Origin: Rosellinia necatrix
Taxonomy: Eukaryota > Ascomycota > Sordariomycetes > Xylariales > Xylariaceae
NCBI GenBank assembly: GCA_021209875.1
Contig: JAGYVD010000002.1
Coordinates: forward strand, 2,604,001 to 2,668,000
DNA: 64,000 bases
Direction: 5' to 3'
Shown: positions 12,541-22,974 of the stretch, in pieces
Layout of the letters: every line of letters begins with the position of its first letter
Position numbering within the stretch: position 1 is the first letter of the stretch
Notes under the pieces: model-generated
Told to the model about the DNA's origin: nothing
Database searches by the model: none
What the model saw: only the letters and a program-made list of their open reading frames with translations
Position numbers and translations under genes: made by a program

Positions 12541-12809
12541 CTAAAAACGCTAAAAATAATAAAATTAGTAAGACTAGCTAGAATTAATAAATCTAAAGCT
12601 TTAATTAATTAGTTAATTAGTTAGAAACTTAACTAGTTAATAAAATAACGCAATTTGCAGCTAATTTTACTAGTTTTTTTATATTTAGCCGCGCAGTATA
12701 AACTGCCGCAAAGTAAAAAAGCTGTTTTTAACCGCAAAACTTAAGTAAATAGTTCGCAAGAGCTGCTTAAAAAAATACTTTTAGTCTAATTGTTGCAGAA
12801 GTATTAATT

Positions 12810-13066
12810 TAATAAATCTGGTCAAAAATATAAAGCTGTAAATAGCTGTATTTTATTATATGCTGGTCTAATTTGTAGTATTATAGGTATGTTAGTAATA
12901 AAAATAGTAGAATTCTAAATACAGTCCTAGAATTCCACCTATTAGTACAGGTAGGTGGGTGGGCCTAGCCTAAATGGGCTAGCCCAGGTGGCCTGGGCCA
13001 CCTTATCTAATCTTACAGTAGGGCAACTGGTGGTGCCAAGCCTGGCACCCCTTGCCTACTCTAACA
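12810..13066 (+). repeat. Family C right LTR
   Basis: Mirror image of the left LTR in preservation. The inner (left) part is mutated, with TCTGGTCAGGGG of the solo copy appearing as TCTGGTCAAAAA. The outer (right) part keeps GGCCTGGGCCACC and GGTGCCAAGCCTGGCACC. The open frame starting at 12955 begins in this preserved part and runs out into flanking A+T-rich DNA, so it is not a gene. Confidence 0.93.
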
Positions 13067-13071
13067 TGCTT

Positions 13072-14120
13072 TTATTAATTATTTCTACAGGTTGTTTTTT
13101 TTTTGTTGTTTTATATTGTTTTTTTCTTTTAGTTCTTTTTTTGCGTAAAATATATAGTTTTTTTTTTTAAGTTGATAATTTCTACTTGTTGTTAATTATT
13201 TTTTATCATAAATCAGCTAAACAATTAATTTAAAAAAAAACCTTATTTAAAACTCTATTAAGTTTTTAATATCCAGCAAGTTTTTATTAGCATTTTTTTT
13301 TTTTTTTCTGCTATATTTTATTTAAAACCAAAATTCTACTATCCTATTTTTATATTTATTACTTAAATATTTTTATAAAACTTAAAGTTCTTATACTTGT
13401 TACCTAAACATTTTTATAAAACTTAAAGTTTTTTAGCTTAGTTTCTGTTTAATTTTATAATTAAAAACGTTTTTTATATATTTTTAAATAAAACATTTTA
13501 TAATTTACTTTATTTTTAATATAATATTTTGCAGCTTACTTTTTTTTTATAAAGAATTTTACAACTTATAAATAAAATATTTTAGCTTTGCTAACAACTT
13601 TAAAATTTTTTGACTACTATATAAATTTTTATAAAATAAAGCATCTTACAGCCTATCTCCGGCCTTGCTAGCAATATTTTATTTTTAACCAGTTATAATA
13701 ACTTTATATAATACTCCCTGCAAATATGATATTTGCTTTTTTTTTATTATGCGCCATTATTTTATTTTTATGCTCTTTGCTAAATTAACAAAGTTGTTAA
13801 TGCTTTTATATAAAAGGTAATTATGAAGCTATTTTAGCAAAACTTTTGTTTTAAAAACTTTTTTTTAAAAAACTTTCTTTTTAAAAGCCTTTTTTAATAA
13901 AGCTTTTTTTTTAAAAAGCTTCTAAAAATCATTATATACTAGTTAGTCAGAAAAGTAAATAAATAAATTAATTTCTTATCTCTCTCCAACTATCTGATGC
14001 CTGCCAAGCATTAAAACTGCTTTGTTAAATATTTTTTAAACAAAAACAATACAGCATTAACTTTTTCTGCTAGCAGTGCTTATAAATATGCTAAAGGTTT
14101 AGCAGGCTAAAACGTTATTT
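13072..14120. other. Less decayed gene-free flank with small tandem repeats
   Basis: Right of the C element the sequence is T-rich but keeps words such as CTATCTCCGGCCTTGC (near 13653) and CTCTCTCCAACTATCTG (near 13982). It may be a younger or unique segment. It holds a 41-bp tandem duplication (13359-13440) and an A/T zipper of AAAACTTTT type (about 13850-13925). No frame of note. Confidence 0.5.
13359..13440. repeat. 41-bp tandem duplication
   Basis: Two adjacent units of 41 bp start at 13359 (TTACTTAAATATTTTTATAA) and 13400 (TTACCTAAACATTTTTATAA). They differ mainly by C/T transitions, so the duplication came before at least some of the mutation. Confidence 0.85.
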
Positions 14121-16766
14121 TATTATATAAAGTTTTCAAATTACTAGCGTATTTTATTGAAAAAACTTTTAGCAATATATTTAAAATTAAATATATTCAA
14201 GTTATTTTTAAAAAACTTAATATAATATATTTAATTATTAAAGCTAATATTAAAACTAAAGCTATATAAAACTTATGGTTTAACTTTGCTTAAAAATTTT
14301 ATTTATAAGTTAAAACTTTAGATTTTTAAGGCGTTTTATATAATAAAACTTATAAGTTTTTTTATAAAGCAGTAAGTATTTTAAAATAAATTTTGCTATA
14401 ATTGCTATAAAAAACAACTAACAGGTTTTTTTTTAAAAAACTTATTATAAAAAAAACAATTTTATTTAGCCTAACTTTAACAAACTTATTAATATAAAAT
14501 TATTTATAAATTTTATACAAACTTTTTATTTTTATTATTTTTTAATGAAATAAAAATTAAAATATAGATATTAATAACATTTTAATAAATAATAACTAAC
14601 TATTATTTTATTAGATGTTATATTATTAAATAAATAAAACCGCTATAAAATAAACTATAAAATTTAACGCTTATATTAAAAAATATAAAGAAATATTTAA
14701 TAAAAAGCAAAAACGCTGTAAAAATATTAAAATAAAACTAATAATAATTTAAAATAATTATTTAATATTTAAAAAACTTGGCAAAAATATAAAAAAATTA
14801 AACAAATTCTGCAGATAAAACAAAAATATAAACTTTTATACACAATTTATTTAAAAATTAAAATAATAATATAGTTATAAATTATATTATAAGTAAACTA
14901 AGAAATATATTAATTAATTATAATTATATTTAAAACTTATGAAAGAAATTTGATTAATAAATACCTAATTTCTTAAATTATATTAAAAAATATCTGCTTT
15001 TAAAGTTTTTAAAAAAACATAAAAATTAATTAAAATATTTATAAATAAATTTTATAATAACATTTGAAAAAAGTAAAACAAAATTCAAAATATAATATTA
15101 AAATATAATAAATTATTTTAAAATAAAAATAAACTAGTTTATTAATAATAATATAAAATAAACAATATTAAATCTTATTTTATTAAAAAGTATTTAAAAA
15201 CTTAGATTTATATTTATTTAATAAACATTTTAAGATAATTATAATTTTAAAAACTTAATATAATATTTATATAATACTTATAAAAATATAAACGTTTTAA
15301 AAAAATAAAAAGCTGATTATAAAGCTTTAAACTTTAATAAATATATATTTGCAGAATTTATATAGTTTAAAATAAATTTTATATATTTTATTAGAAAAAC
15401 ACACTTTAATAAAATTAAAAAAAAATTAAAAACAAGTTATTATTTTATATAGTTATCAAAACTATTTTTAAATGTTTAAAAACTATTATAAATTTTAACG
15501 TTTATATAAAATATTATATTTAAAGAATTTATTATTTGTTTATAAATAATTAAAAAAAATAAAGCTCATAAAATAAAAAATAACTTATAAAAGAAAATAT
15601 ATATTTATTATATTAAATTTTTTTTAGCTATAATAATATAAATAACTTTACTAGCAAACATGTTTATAAAAAAATAAAATTATGAATTATTAAAAGCAAG
15701 TGTTTTTAATATAAACACAAAAATATATTATTAAAAACTATTTTATAAAAGCTATAAATCAGGCTTAATATAATGCTTATCTAAATATAATTATAAAAGG
15801 TTTAGGCCAGCATTTTTAAAATTAAAAAAGCGCGGCAAAAAAAAAAAAAAATACCTTTTAAAAAATAAACTTTTTTAAAAATAATATTGTTATATAATAA
15901 TAAAACAAAGTTTAATAAATAACTATTAAAATAAAAAGTTTTATTATATATTTATATTTTATATAATAATAAACTATTATTTATTATGTTTAATATATTT
16001 AATAATATAAAAGATAATATATAAATAAATATAAATATATTTTTATAAAGAAAATTGTAAAATTATTAAACTTATTTATTAAAAATAAATTTAAACTTGA
16101 GCAAGTAATTAAATATAATAAACAGTTAGACTAGAAAATTAATCGCGTTTTATATTTAACTTTAAAAATATATAAAAACATTTAAAAATATGTCTGTTAA
16201 TATTTTAAATATAAAACATAAAGTAATATTTAAAAAAAGTAGTTTAAATAGTATAACATATTATTTAATATTACATAATATATTTTAATTTTTTATTTTA
16301 TTTATTAAAAATTATAAATATTATTATATGTTAGCTATAAATAAAACTAAAACATGGTTAAAATATTTAAAATATTAAATAAAGATTAAATAAAAAACAA
16401 AAACATTAACATTAAAAATAGTTATTAAAAAATTAAAAAAACAAAAAAACTTTTATAAAAAATACTAGTAACAAGAATAAAAATTATAAAAATCTGATTT
16501 TATATTAAAAATATAAAAGAAATAAACTAAAATATAAAAAATATTTTTCTGTTTAATAAAGCTTTAAAGCTTTAAACTAAAAAAGAAATATATTAAATAA
16601 AAACGATTTATATTTTTAAATTAAAACTTAAATATTTTTAGATTTTATTAAATAAAAAAAATAAACCAAGTTAATTTAAAAAAACCATATTTAAATCGCT
16701 ATTTTTAATGTTATTATTTTTAAAACGTTGCTGCATAAAAATAAAACTCATAATTAAATACAAATT
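14121..16766. other. A+T-rich gene-free stretch
   Basis: Heavily mutated sequence with stops in all frames up to the solo A LTR. The open frame 16708-16893 starts in this stretch and runs into that LTR, and is spurious. No gene, RNA or boundary recognised. Confidence 0.6.
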
Positions 16767-16771
16767 ACTAG

Positions 16772-17049
16772 TGTCATGGCCCACAGCCATGATGGCGATC
16801 TCTGATTGGCCGGCTGGCCAACCGGCCAGTCGATCCCTGATTGGCCACCTGGCTAGGCAGGTACAGGTGTGGAATGGTAAATGTGGTAGGTAGGCCAGTC
16901 ACGTAGTGAATGGCCAGTAGTATGTACAAGTAGGAATTCCGGCCGTCGGCCCTGTATGTAGTTTTCTCTTTTCTTCAACCTTAGTTTTTCTTCCCAATAC
17001 ATAGGTATAGTTGGGCATCGCTCCAACTGCTGTTATTGCAGCCATCACA
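16772..17049 (+). mobile_element. Family A solo LTR, well preserved, TSD ACTAG
   Basis: A 278-bp G+C-rich unit from TGTCATGGCCCACAGCC to GCAGCCATCACA. Exact duplications ACTAG at 16767-16771 and 17050-17054 mark it as a single LTR insertion. It is the best preserved A copy and serves as the reference for 3334-3603 and 4753-5024. Palindromic stretches are visible, such as GGCCGG...CCGGCC near 16809-16828 and GGCC-GTC-GGCC near 16942. Because this copy and the inverted copy at 3334-3603 each have their own TSD, they are separate insertions and not the ends of one transposon. Confidence 0.94.
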
Positions 17050-17054
17050 ACTAG

Positions 17055-19582
17055 TATTTATTCAATTAATAAATTAATTAATTAAAAAAAAAAACTAAAA
17101 AGACTAAAAAAGCAAAAATATAAAAAGAAAAATATTAACACTTATATTTTTTAAATATTATAACTTATTGAACATGTTTAATAAAAAAATTTAAATAAAT
17201 TAGTTTTTTATTAATTATAAATAAATTATAAAATAAACTTTATAAATAACAAGTTTTTAAAAACTTAAAATATAGTTTTTATATAAAATATTATTTAATA
17301 AGCTGTACGCTATATAAAAATATTTAATTAATAATTTATAAAAAGAATTTATTAAATTAAATAACAGGCTATATATTTTTTAGTTTTATTTATTAAAAAG
17401 CTAGTAAAAACTCTGTTTTTATATAAATTATTAAAAACTTAATAAAATTATAAAAAAACCAGTATTTATTACTTTTATTAAAAAACCTTGTTTTATATAT
17501 TATTAAGCTTTGGAATATTTTAATATAAAGAATATTTAAACTTATAATAAATAAAATAAATTAATTGGGTTTTAAAATAGGGTTTTTATTATTTTTAACT
17601 AAAAAAAATATAGTGCTAAATGTTTTATTTTAAAACAAAAATTTAATTAATATAAAAGCAAAAAAACTATTAAAAATATTTAATAATATTTTTATTTATA
17701 AATAATGTAATAAAACATATTTTAAAATAAATACAATATAACTGCTAAATATTAATAATATATTTATAAAAAAACTAAAAAGTTTAAAATTTTTTTGTTA
17801 ATTAAAGAAATATTAAAAAAAACGGTAAAAGCTTTAATATAAAAGTTTGTTAATATAAAACTAAAAAACTAAAAATAATAACTTTTAATAAATAATAACT
17901 AAATTAATAATAATAAATAAACAATTAATAATATTAAATTATTTATATTTAAAAACTAAGCTAATATAAAAATTTATAACTATATGCTTATAATATATTT
18001 AAAAAACATAAAATTAAAAACTAGTATTAAAAAATATTAATAGTTTAAGCTAATAAACAGCTATAATATTTATATAATAAACTCTATAAAATATAGTTTA
18101 ATAAAAATATTATATAATAAAACTTTAAAAAATTAAAACTTTGGCTAGTATTTAATTATAAATAATAATGTTTAATAATAAAATATAAATAAATGTTTTA
18201 AAATGAATATAGTTTTAATAACGCGTTTATTATAATAAACAAATTAAAAAAAGCTTAAATAATTTTATATATTATATAAGCTATTATAATAAACACAGCT
18301 AAAATATATTATAAAAATTATGTTAAATATTTAATATATCAATAATAATAACTTTAAATTAAAAATTATAATTTATTTTAATATTTATAAACAAGTTATA
18401 TAAACTAAGAAATATAAAATATATTTTAGATATTATTAGTTATTATAAAATAATAAAATAAATAAAATGATAAAAAATATTTAAATTAATAATTATAATT
18501 ATATATTAATTGTTATTAAAATAATTTATTTAAATATATTTTAATAATAAACTACATATAAGTAGCATTATTATATAAATTAATAAACATATTATTTTAT
18601 AACATAAAAATAAAATTTTTAAAAATTTTTATTTTGATTAAAAAACTAAACTATAACAAAAATTAAAAAAAAATTTTTAAAAAAAACTTTAAAAACAAAA
18701 ACTTAAAACAAAATAAAAAATTATTAAATTTGTAAATTTAATAAAAATATTTAATTTAAACTTAAACTTATATAATTAAATAAGTTATTTATGAATAAAA
18801 AACTTAATTTTCATATAAATAATTATATATTAATTTTAAAAAACAAATAATTATAAAAACTAATTAATTATTTAATACACTAAACTTTCTTATAATATAA
18901 TAAAGTTTATAATAATTAATAAAAATAATAATATTTTTATATTAAATGTTTTTTTAAAAAAATAATAATTATTATTATATTAATAAATTATAACTATATT
19001 TTAACAATTTATTATTAAAATAAAAACTAATAATTTAAACTATAAAATAATAAAGCTTAAAAAAAAAAGTTTATAATTAAAAAATTAAATTATTAAAAAT
19101 ATATTATAAAAATTATAACATGAAATAACTTAAAAAATAAAAATTAATAATAAATAATATTTTGTTTAAATTTTTAAAATAGCATAAAATTATTAAAAGA
19201 AATTCTATAAAAATCTTTAAATATAGCAAAACTTTTAAAACGTTTAAAAAATTAGGTTAAAGCTATAAAAATAATAAATTAAATATAATATATAAAAATA
19301 ATAATAAAATAATATAATAAAAAAATAAAATAAAAATAAAAAAAATAATAATATAATATGAAAAACTTATATAATAATATAATAATACAAAAGCTTAAAA
19401 AATATAATATAAAATAAAAACTTACAGCAATTTTTTTTTTGCTAAAAAATATATTTAAAAACTATATATTTAAATATAAACACAACTTAAAAAAACAAAC
19501 CGTTTTTTTTTTTAAAAAAAAATTAGTTATAAAGAATTAGTTAGCTAATTAAATATATAATACAGACCTATATTTATATATT
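17055..19582. other. A+T-rich gene-free stretch
   Basis: About 2.5 kb of the most A+T-rich sequence in the window, with almost no residual G+C apart from scattered AGCT. No coding trace, RNA or repeat boundary recognised. Confidence 0.6.
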
Positions 19583-19772
19583 TGTTGCTAACTAGCACGC
19601 ATAGACCCACTGTAGCGCGCACGGACTAGACCTACCCCACACACCTGCACTTAGCCAGAATTGTAGTAGACTAATTCCTCCCACTTACTCTTTCCTTTTT
19701 TATCTATAGATTTTAATACAATACATCACTTATTGCTGAAGCCTTAACTTCTTATTTATGACTGGTGCAACA
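19583..19772. repeat. Preserved 190-bp island with TGTTGC...GCAACA ends, LTR-like
   Basis: A moderately G+C-rich island contains CGCATAGACCCACTGTAGCG and CCTACCCCACACACCTGCAC. Its limits are drawn at TGTTGC (19583) and GCAACA (19767-19772), a perfect 6-bp inverted terminus of LTR type. Flanks ATATT and TAGCG do not match, so a clean solo-LTR insertion is not shown. A TATA-like stretch lies just left of it. It could be an orphan LTR of a family absent elsewhere in the window, or a remnant of unique DNA. Confidence 0.4.
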
Positions 19773-19960
19773 TAGCGCTAGTTATTATTAGCTTGGCAGC
19801 TTTTTTTAAAATAAAATCGGCAGTAAAAAAAACAGCGATTAAGCCTAGCTTTTTAGCAGCTGCAGCAGTAATAAAAATAAAAATAAAATAAATAAATAAA
19901 CAAGCAGCATAAAAATAAAACAGCAGTAATATTAGCAGCAGCAGCACCAAATATAGCAGT
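19773..19960. other. GCA/AGC-rich partly decayed flank
   Basis: Less A+T-rich than average, with several GCA and AGC runs (for example near 19935-19946). A 64-codon minus-strand open frame (19756-19950) covers it but reads mostly as hydrophobic low-complexity sequence and overlaps the island to the left. I do not call it a gene. Confidence 0.4.
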
Positions 19961-20271
19961 TGTTAGAACTATGGCAATTGGTCACAGTTACTTACAGCTG
20001 TTATATGCACATATGTTTTATATAAGCATATGGCGTACATGTTATATATATATATATAGCGTGTATACTTTGTATGTAAAACAGGCTATATTATTGCTGT
20101 TATTTTAATAGGTTGTATGCTAGCAGAATTTTTATATAAAACTTAAAATAATATTATATATAGTAGTTATTTAAATAAAATTATTAAATATATTAAAAAT
20201 TATATAATAAAAGTTATATTCTGTTTTATATATAAATAATATATATATTATATATATAAAACTTTTTAATA
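19961..20271 (+). repeat. Family F LTR, probable 5' LTR of a decayed element
   Basis: It aligns with the solo F LTR at 34616-34928. The first 60 bp are preserved (TGTTAGAACTATGGCAATTG). The 3' part is mutated, with the CATATATCGCACG of the solo copy appearing as an AT run, and it ends near TTTTTAATA. Flanks GCAGT (19956-19960) and CTGAT (20272-20276) differ, so it is not a solo insertion. Since the spared edge faces outwards in complete elements, this should be the 5' LTR of an element extending to the right. It was later interrupted by the E element at 22496. No 3' partner could be found. Confidence 0.8.
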
Positions 20272-22490
20272 CTGATTAATAGTTATAAAATATAATTATA
20301 AATTAGCAAAAATAAAAATAAAGCGCGCCTAAAGTTTAATAAACCTGAACAAGTTTTTATATAATATTTTAAAATTTTGTTTTATATAAACAAATTATTT
20401 TTATATAATAAAAGCTTAAAAAATTAATTTAAAATATTTATAGTTTTATATGTTTTATTATATTTTAAAGTTATGATATAAAAATTAAATATTAAAAGCA
20501 ATAACATATAATTATGTAAAACTATTTGTTATATAAAAGTTAAATAATATATAAATAAACTTTTAAAACTTGTTTATTAATTTATTATATATAATAATAT
20601 TAAATAATATAATAAAATGATAATGAACTATAAAATTAATAAATGTATTATATAAAACAATGTTAATATATAATATTAAAAATAAAAGCTTAATATTATA
20701 CCTATAATTTTAATTATATTTAATATATAAGCAGCCTGTTATATTTTAAAATATAAATATTTAAATATAAGCGGCTAATTATTATAAAAATTATATATTA
20801 AAAACTTTAAACTATAAACATATAAAATATAAAACTAATTTTATAAGCTGATTTAATAAAAGCGGTTTAATATATTAAATAAAAAGAAGTAGGATTTAAT
20901 AGTAACAACAGCTTTATATAAGCAGTTAAGCTTATATAAATTATATAAAAATAATATATATTAAATAAACTAAAACGTTTTTTATTTATTTTTATATTAG
21001 TGTTTATATAAACATTTAACTTATTTATTTTAAATTAACAGCTTTATATAAATATAAATAACATAAAAATTTTATAGCTTAAAGTATAAATAAATAGATT
21101 ATAACTAAGGCGTATAGTTAACATATAATTTTAAACTTTAAAAAAACATAATAAACTGTTTATATAATAAATAATTAAATATAAACATATTTTTAATTTA
21201 ATAAATAAATATATAATATTTATAAAATATAAACTAAACTTTTAACTAGTTTATAAATATCTAGTTATTTATTATTTTTTAAACTTTAGAACAACTATTT
21301 TATATTTATATAATATTTAATTTAATAATAACAGATATATTTTTAAACTATTTTTATTTAAAACGTATAAAACAGAAATATATTTTTAAATAAATACGTT
21401 ATTTTTTTAAAAAAAAAAAAAAAGAATTATTTAAACAAGCTATACAACTTATTATATAATAAAGCATAGTTATTTATTAGCTTGTATTAATAATTTAAAA
21501 TAATAAAAACTAATATTATATTATATTTTTAATTATATTAAAAAGTCAGCTAAAAACTTTTATATATATAATATTAAACCAGATAAAATTTAAAATAAAA
21601 TCTATTATATAATAAATATTTATTTTAATATAAATATAAACTATAGCTAATATTAAGCTGATTAAACTAATATTATTTTTATATAAATAAAATAAAACAA
21701 TTTAAATCTAGCTATATATAAAATATTAAATTTAATAATTATTAAGCTAATAAAAATATAACAAGCTTTAAAAACAAATTATTAAAATAAAATCTAGTTA
21801 AATATAATAGTTATATAAGCATATTAAAGCATATTAAAATTAGCAACAGCTTTTATATTTTAAAAATTTATATATAAAAGCTTTTTGCCGGCTTAAAAGC
21901 ATGTATATAAGTTATAAATAAAAACAAAACAAAATATTTTATATAAAAAATAAATAACGTTTATTTAATTAACAAAAAATATAACTAAAATAATTAGATA
22001 AAAGTTTTTTAATTTAAAAATATATATAAACTTTTAAGCTAGTTAAACATATAATAAAACTTTCTGCAACTTAAAAAACAGCTGAATTATAACGCTTGTA
22101 TAAATAAAAAATATTTTATATATAAAAAAAGGGGCTGCTAGTTAATAAACTATATATTTAAAAAAAAAAGCCTGTATAAAAAGGATATATTTTAACTTAT
22201 ATAAAATAATTTTTAACGGTTTTTTATAATCTAATAATTTTTTAGCATATTTTATAAAATATTAAAAATATTTTAAACTAAACTTAAATAATAATAAAAG
22301 AAAATTTAATAATAAATAAAATATATAATTAATTTAGGTTTTAATAAAAAATATTTAAAATTAAAAACAAATGTTATATTTAATTAATTTGTATTAAGTA
22401 ATTAATATTATATAAAATCTTAAAATAAACTATAAAACATAAATGCTTTTAATTATTTAATAATAAGCAAAATATAATTAAAATTATATA
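20272..22490. other. A+T-rich stretch, probable interior of an F element
   Basis: Heavily mutated sequence between an F LTR and the E element. It lies on the inner side of the F LTR and so may be the 5' interior of that element. No domain can be read. The target-site duplication of E (TTTAT) lies at its right end. Confidence 0.45.
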
Positions 22491-22495
22491 TTTAT

Positions 22496-22961
22496 TATTA
22501 CCAGCAGTAGTTAAAGCAGAGGAGCTTTTATATTAATGCTATAAACAAAGATTTTAAAATACAAAAAAAAGGACAAAACAGGTAAAAGCTGGGTAAAAAG
22601 CTAGTAATTTATACTAGCTTTCTGCTGCAGCTAGAGCAGTATAAAATTATAAGTCCACAGTATTTACTATAGTTTGTTTATATTAAGTTTGTTTATTTAT
22701 TATTTATTAATACAGTTAATAAATGCAAATAAATAAAGTTCTACTAACGTAATATTTAATAATATAATAAAATAAATATAATAAATAACCGGTTAAGCGG
22801 CAGTATAATAAATAGCTTTAGCAGGTATATGCACTAACCGGTGCTGCTAGCACTTATATACAAGGTAAGTTTTACAAAATAAGTCGTTTTATCGAGGGGT
22901 AAGCGGACCAGGTTATCTCTAAGTTGTAATCAGCAGACCAGGTTATTTTTAGGTTATAACA
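22496..22961 (-). repeat. Family E left LTR (3' LTR)
   Basis: A 466-bp LTR. The outer (left) edge keeps CCAGCAGTAG and GCAGAGGAGC. The inner edge is mutated: AGGTTATAACA here against GGGTCGTGACA in the partner. Shared landmarks with the partner include AAATAACCGGTTAAGC and GCTGC(T/C)AGCACTTATAT. Confidence 0.9.
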
Positions 22962-22974
22962 CTTCTTTTTTCTA
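22962..22974 (-). other. Polypurine tract of the E element
   Basis: On the minus strand this reads AGAAAAAAGAAG directly followed by the LTR start TGTTATAACC. Its position and purity support a minus-strand element with the 3' LTR on the left. Confidence 0.7.

Larger units (their letters stand above)
10565..12809. other. Interior of the family C element
   Basis: This 2,245-bp interior has no intact frame but is less decayed than most of the window. It contains a GCTAAA-type hexamer run at 10963-11000, a tandem repeat of about 62 bp at 11616-11865, and a GCTAGG/GCTAAG-rich low-complexity stretch at 12361-12540. Periods that are multiples of three suggest it once encoded a repetitive, perhaps gag-like protein. 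No reverse transcriptase, integrase or protease motif is visible. I could not identify a primer binding site or polypurine tract. Confidence 0.5.
10308..13066 (+). mobile_element. Family C complete LTR element, 2.76 kb, probably non-autonomous
   Basis: Two direct 257-bp repeats (10308-10564 and 12810-13066) bound an interior of 2,245 bp. The outer flanks are an exact 5-bp duplication, TGCTT at 10303-10307 and 13067-13071. So the pair is one insertion and not two solo LTRs. The size is far below that of autonomous elements, which need 5 kb or more for gag and pol, so it was probably mobilised in trans. The interior holds tandem repeats with coding-like periods but no readable frame. Outer LTR edges are preserved and inner edges mutated. 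A solo copy of the same LTR lies at 53074-53329. Transcription direction is not established. Confidence 0.9.

Noticed and set aside
12955..13170. 71-codon open frame.
   Set aside because: It starts in the preserved edge of a C LTR and runs into T-rich flank; the hydrophobic tail comes from T-rich codons.
16708..16893. 61-codon open frame.
   Set aside because: It spans decayed flank and the start of a solo A LTR, including the target-site duplication.
3334..17049. Inverted copies at 3334-3603 and 16772-17049 as terminal inverted repeats of one 13.7-kb transposon.
   Set aside because: Each copy has its own exact 5-bp target-site duplication (ATTAA and ACTAG), so they are two independent solo LTR insertions.
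19756..19950. 64-codon minus-strand open frame.
   Set aside because: Low-complexity hydrophobic translation of an AT/GCA-rich flank that overlaps an LTR-like island.
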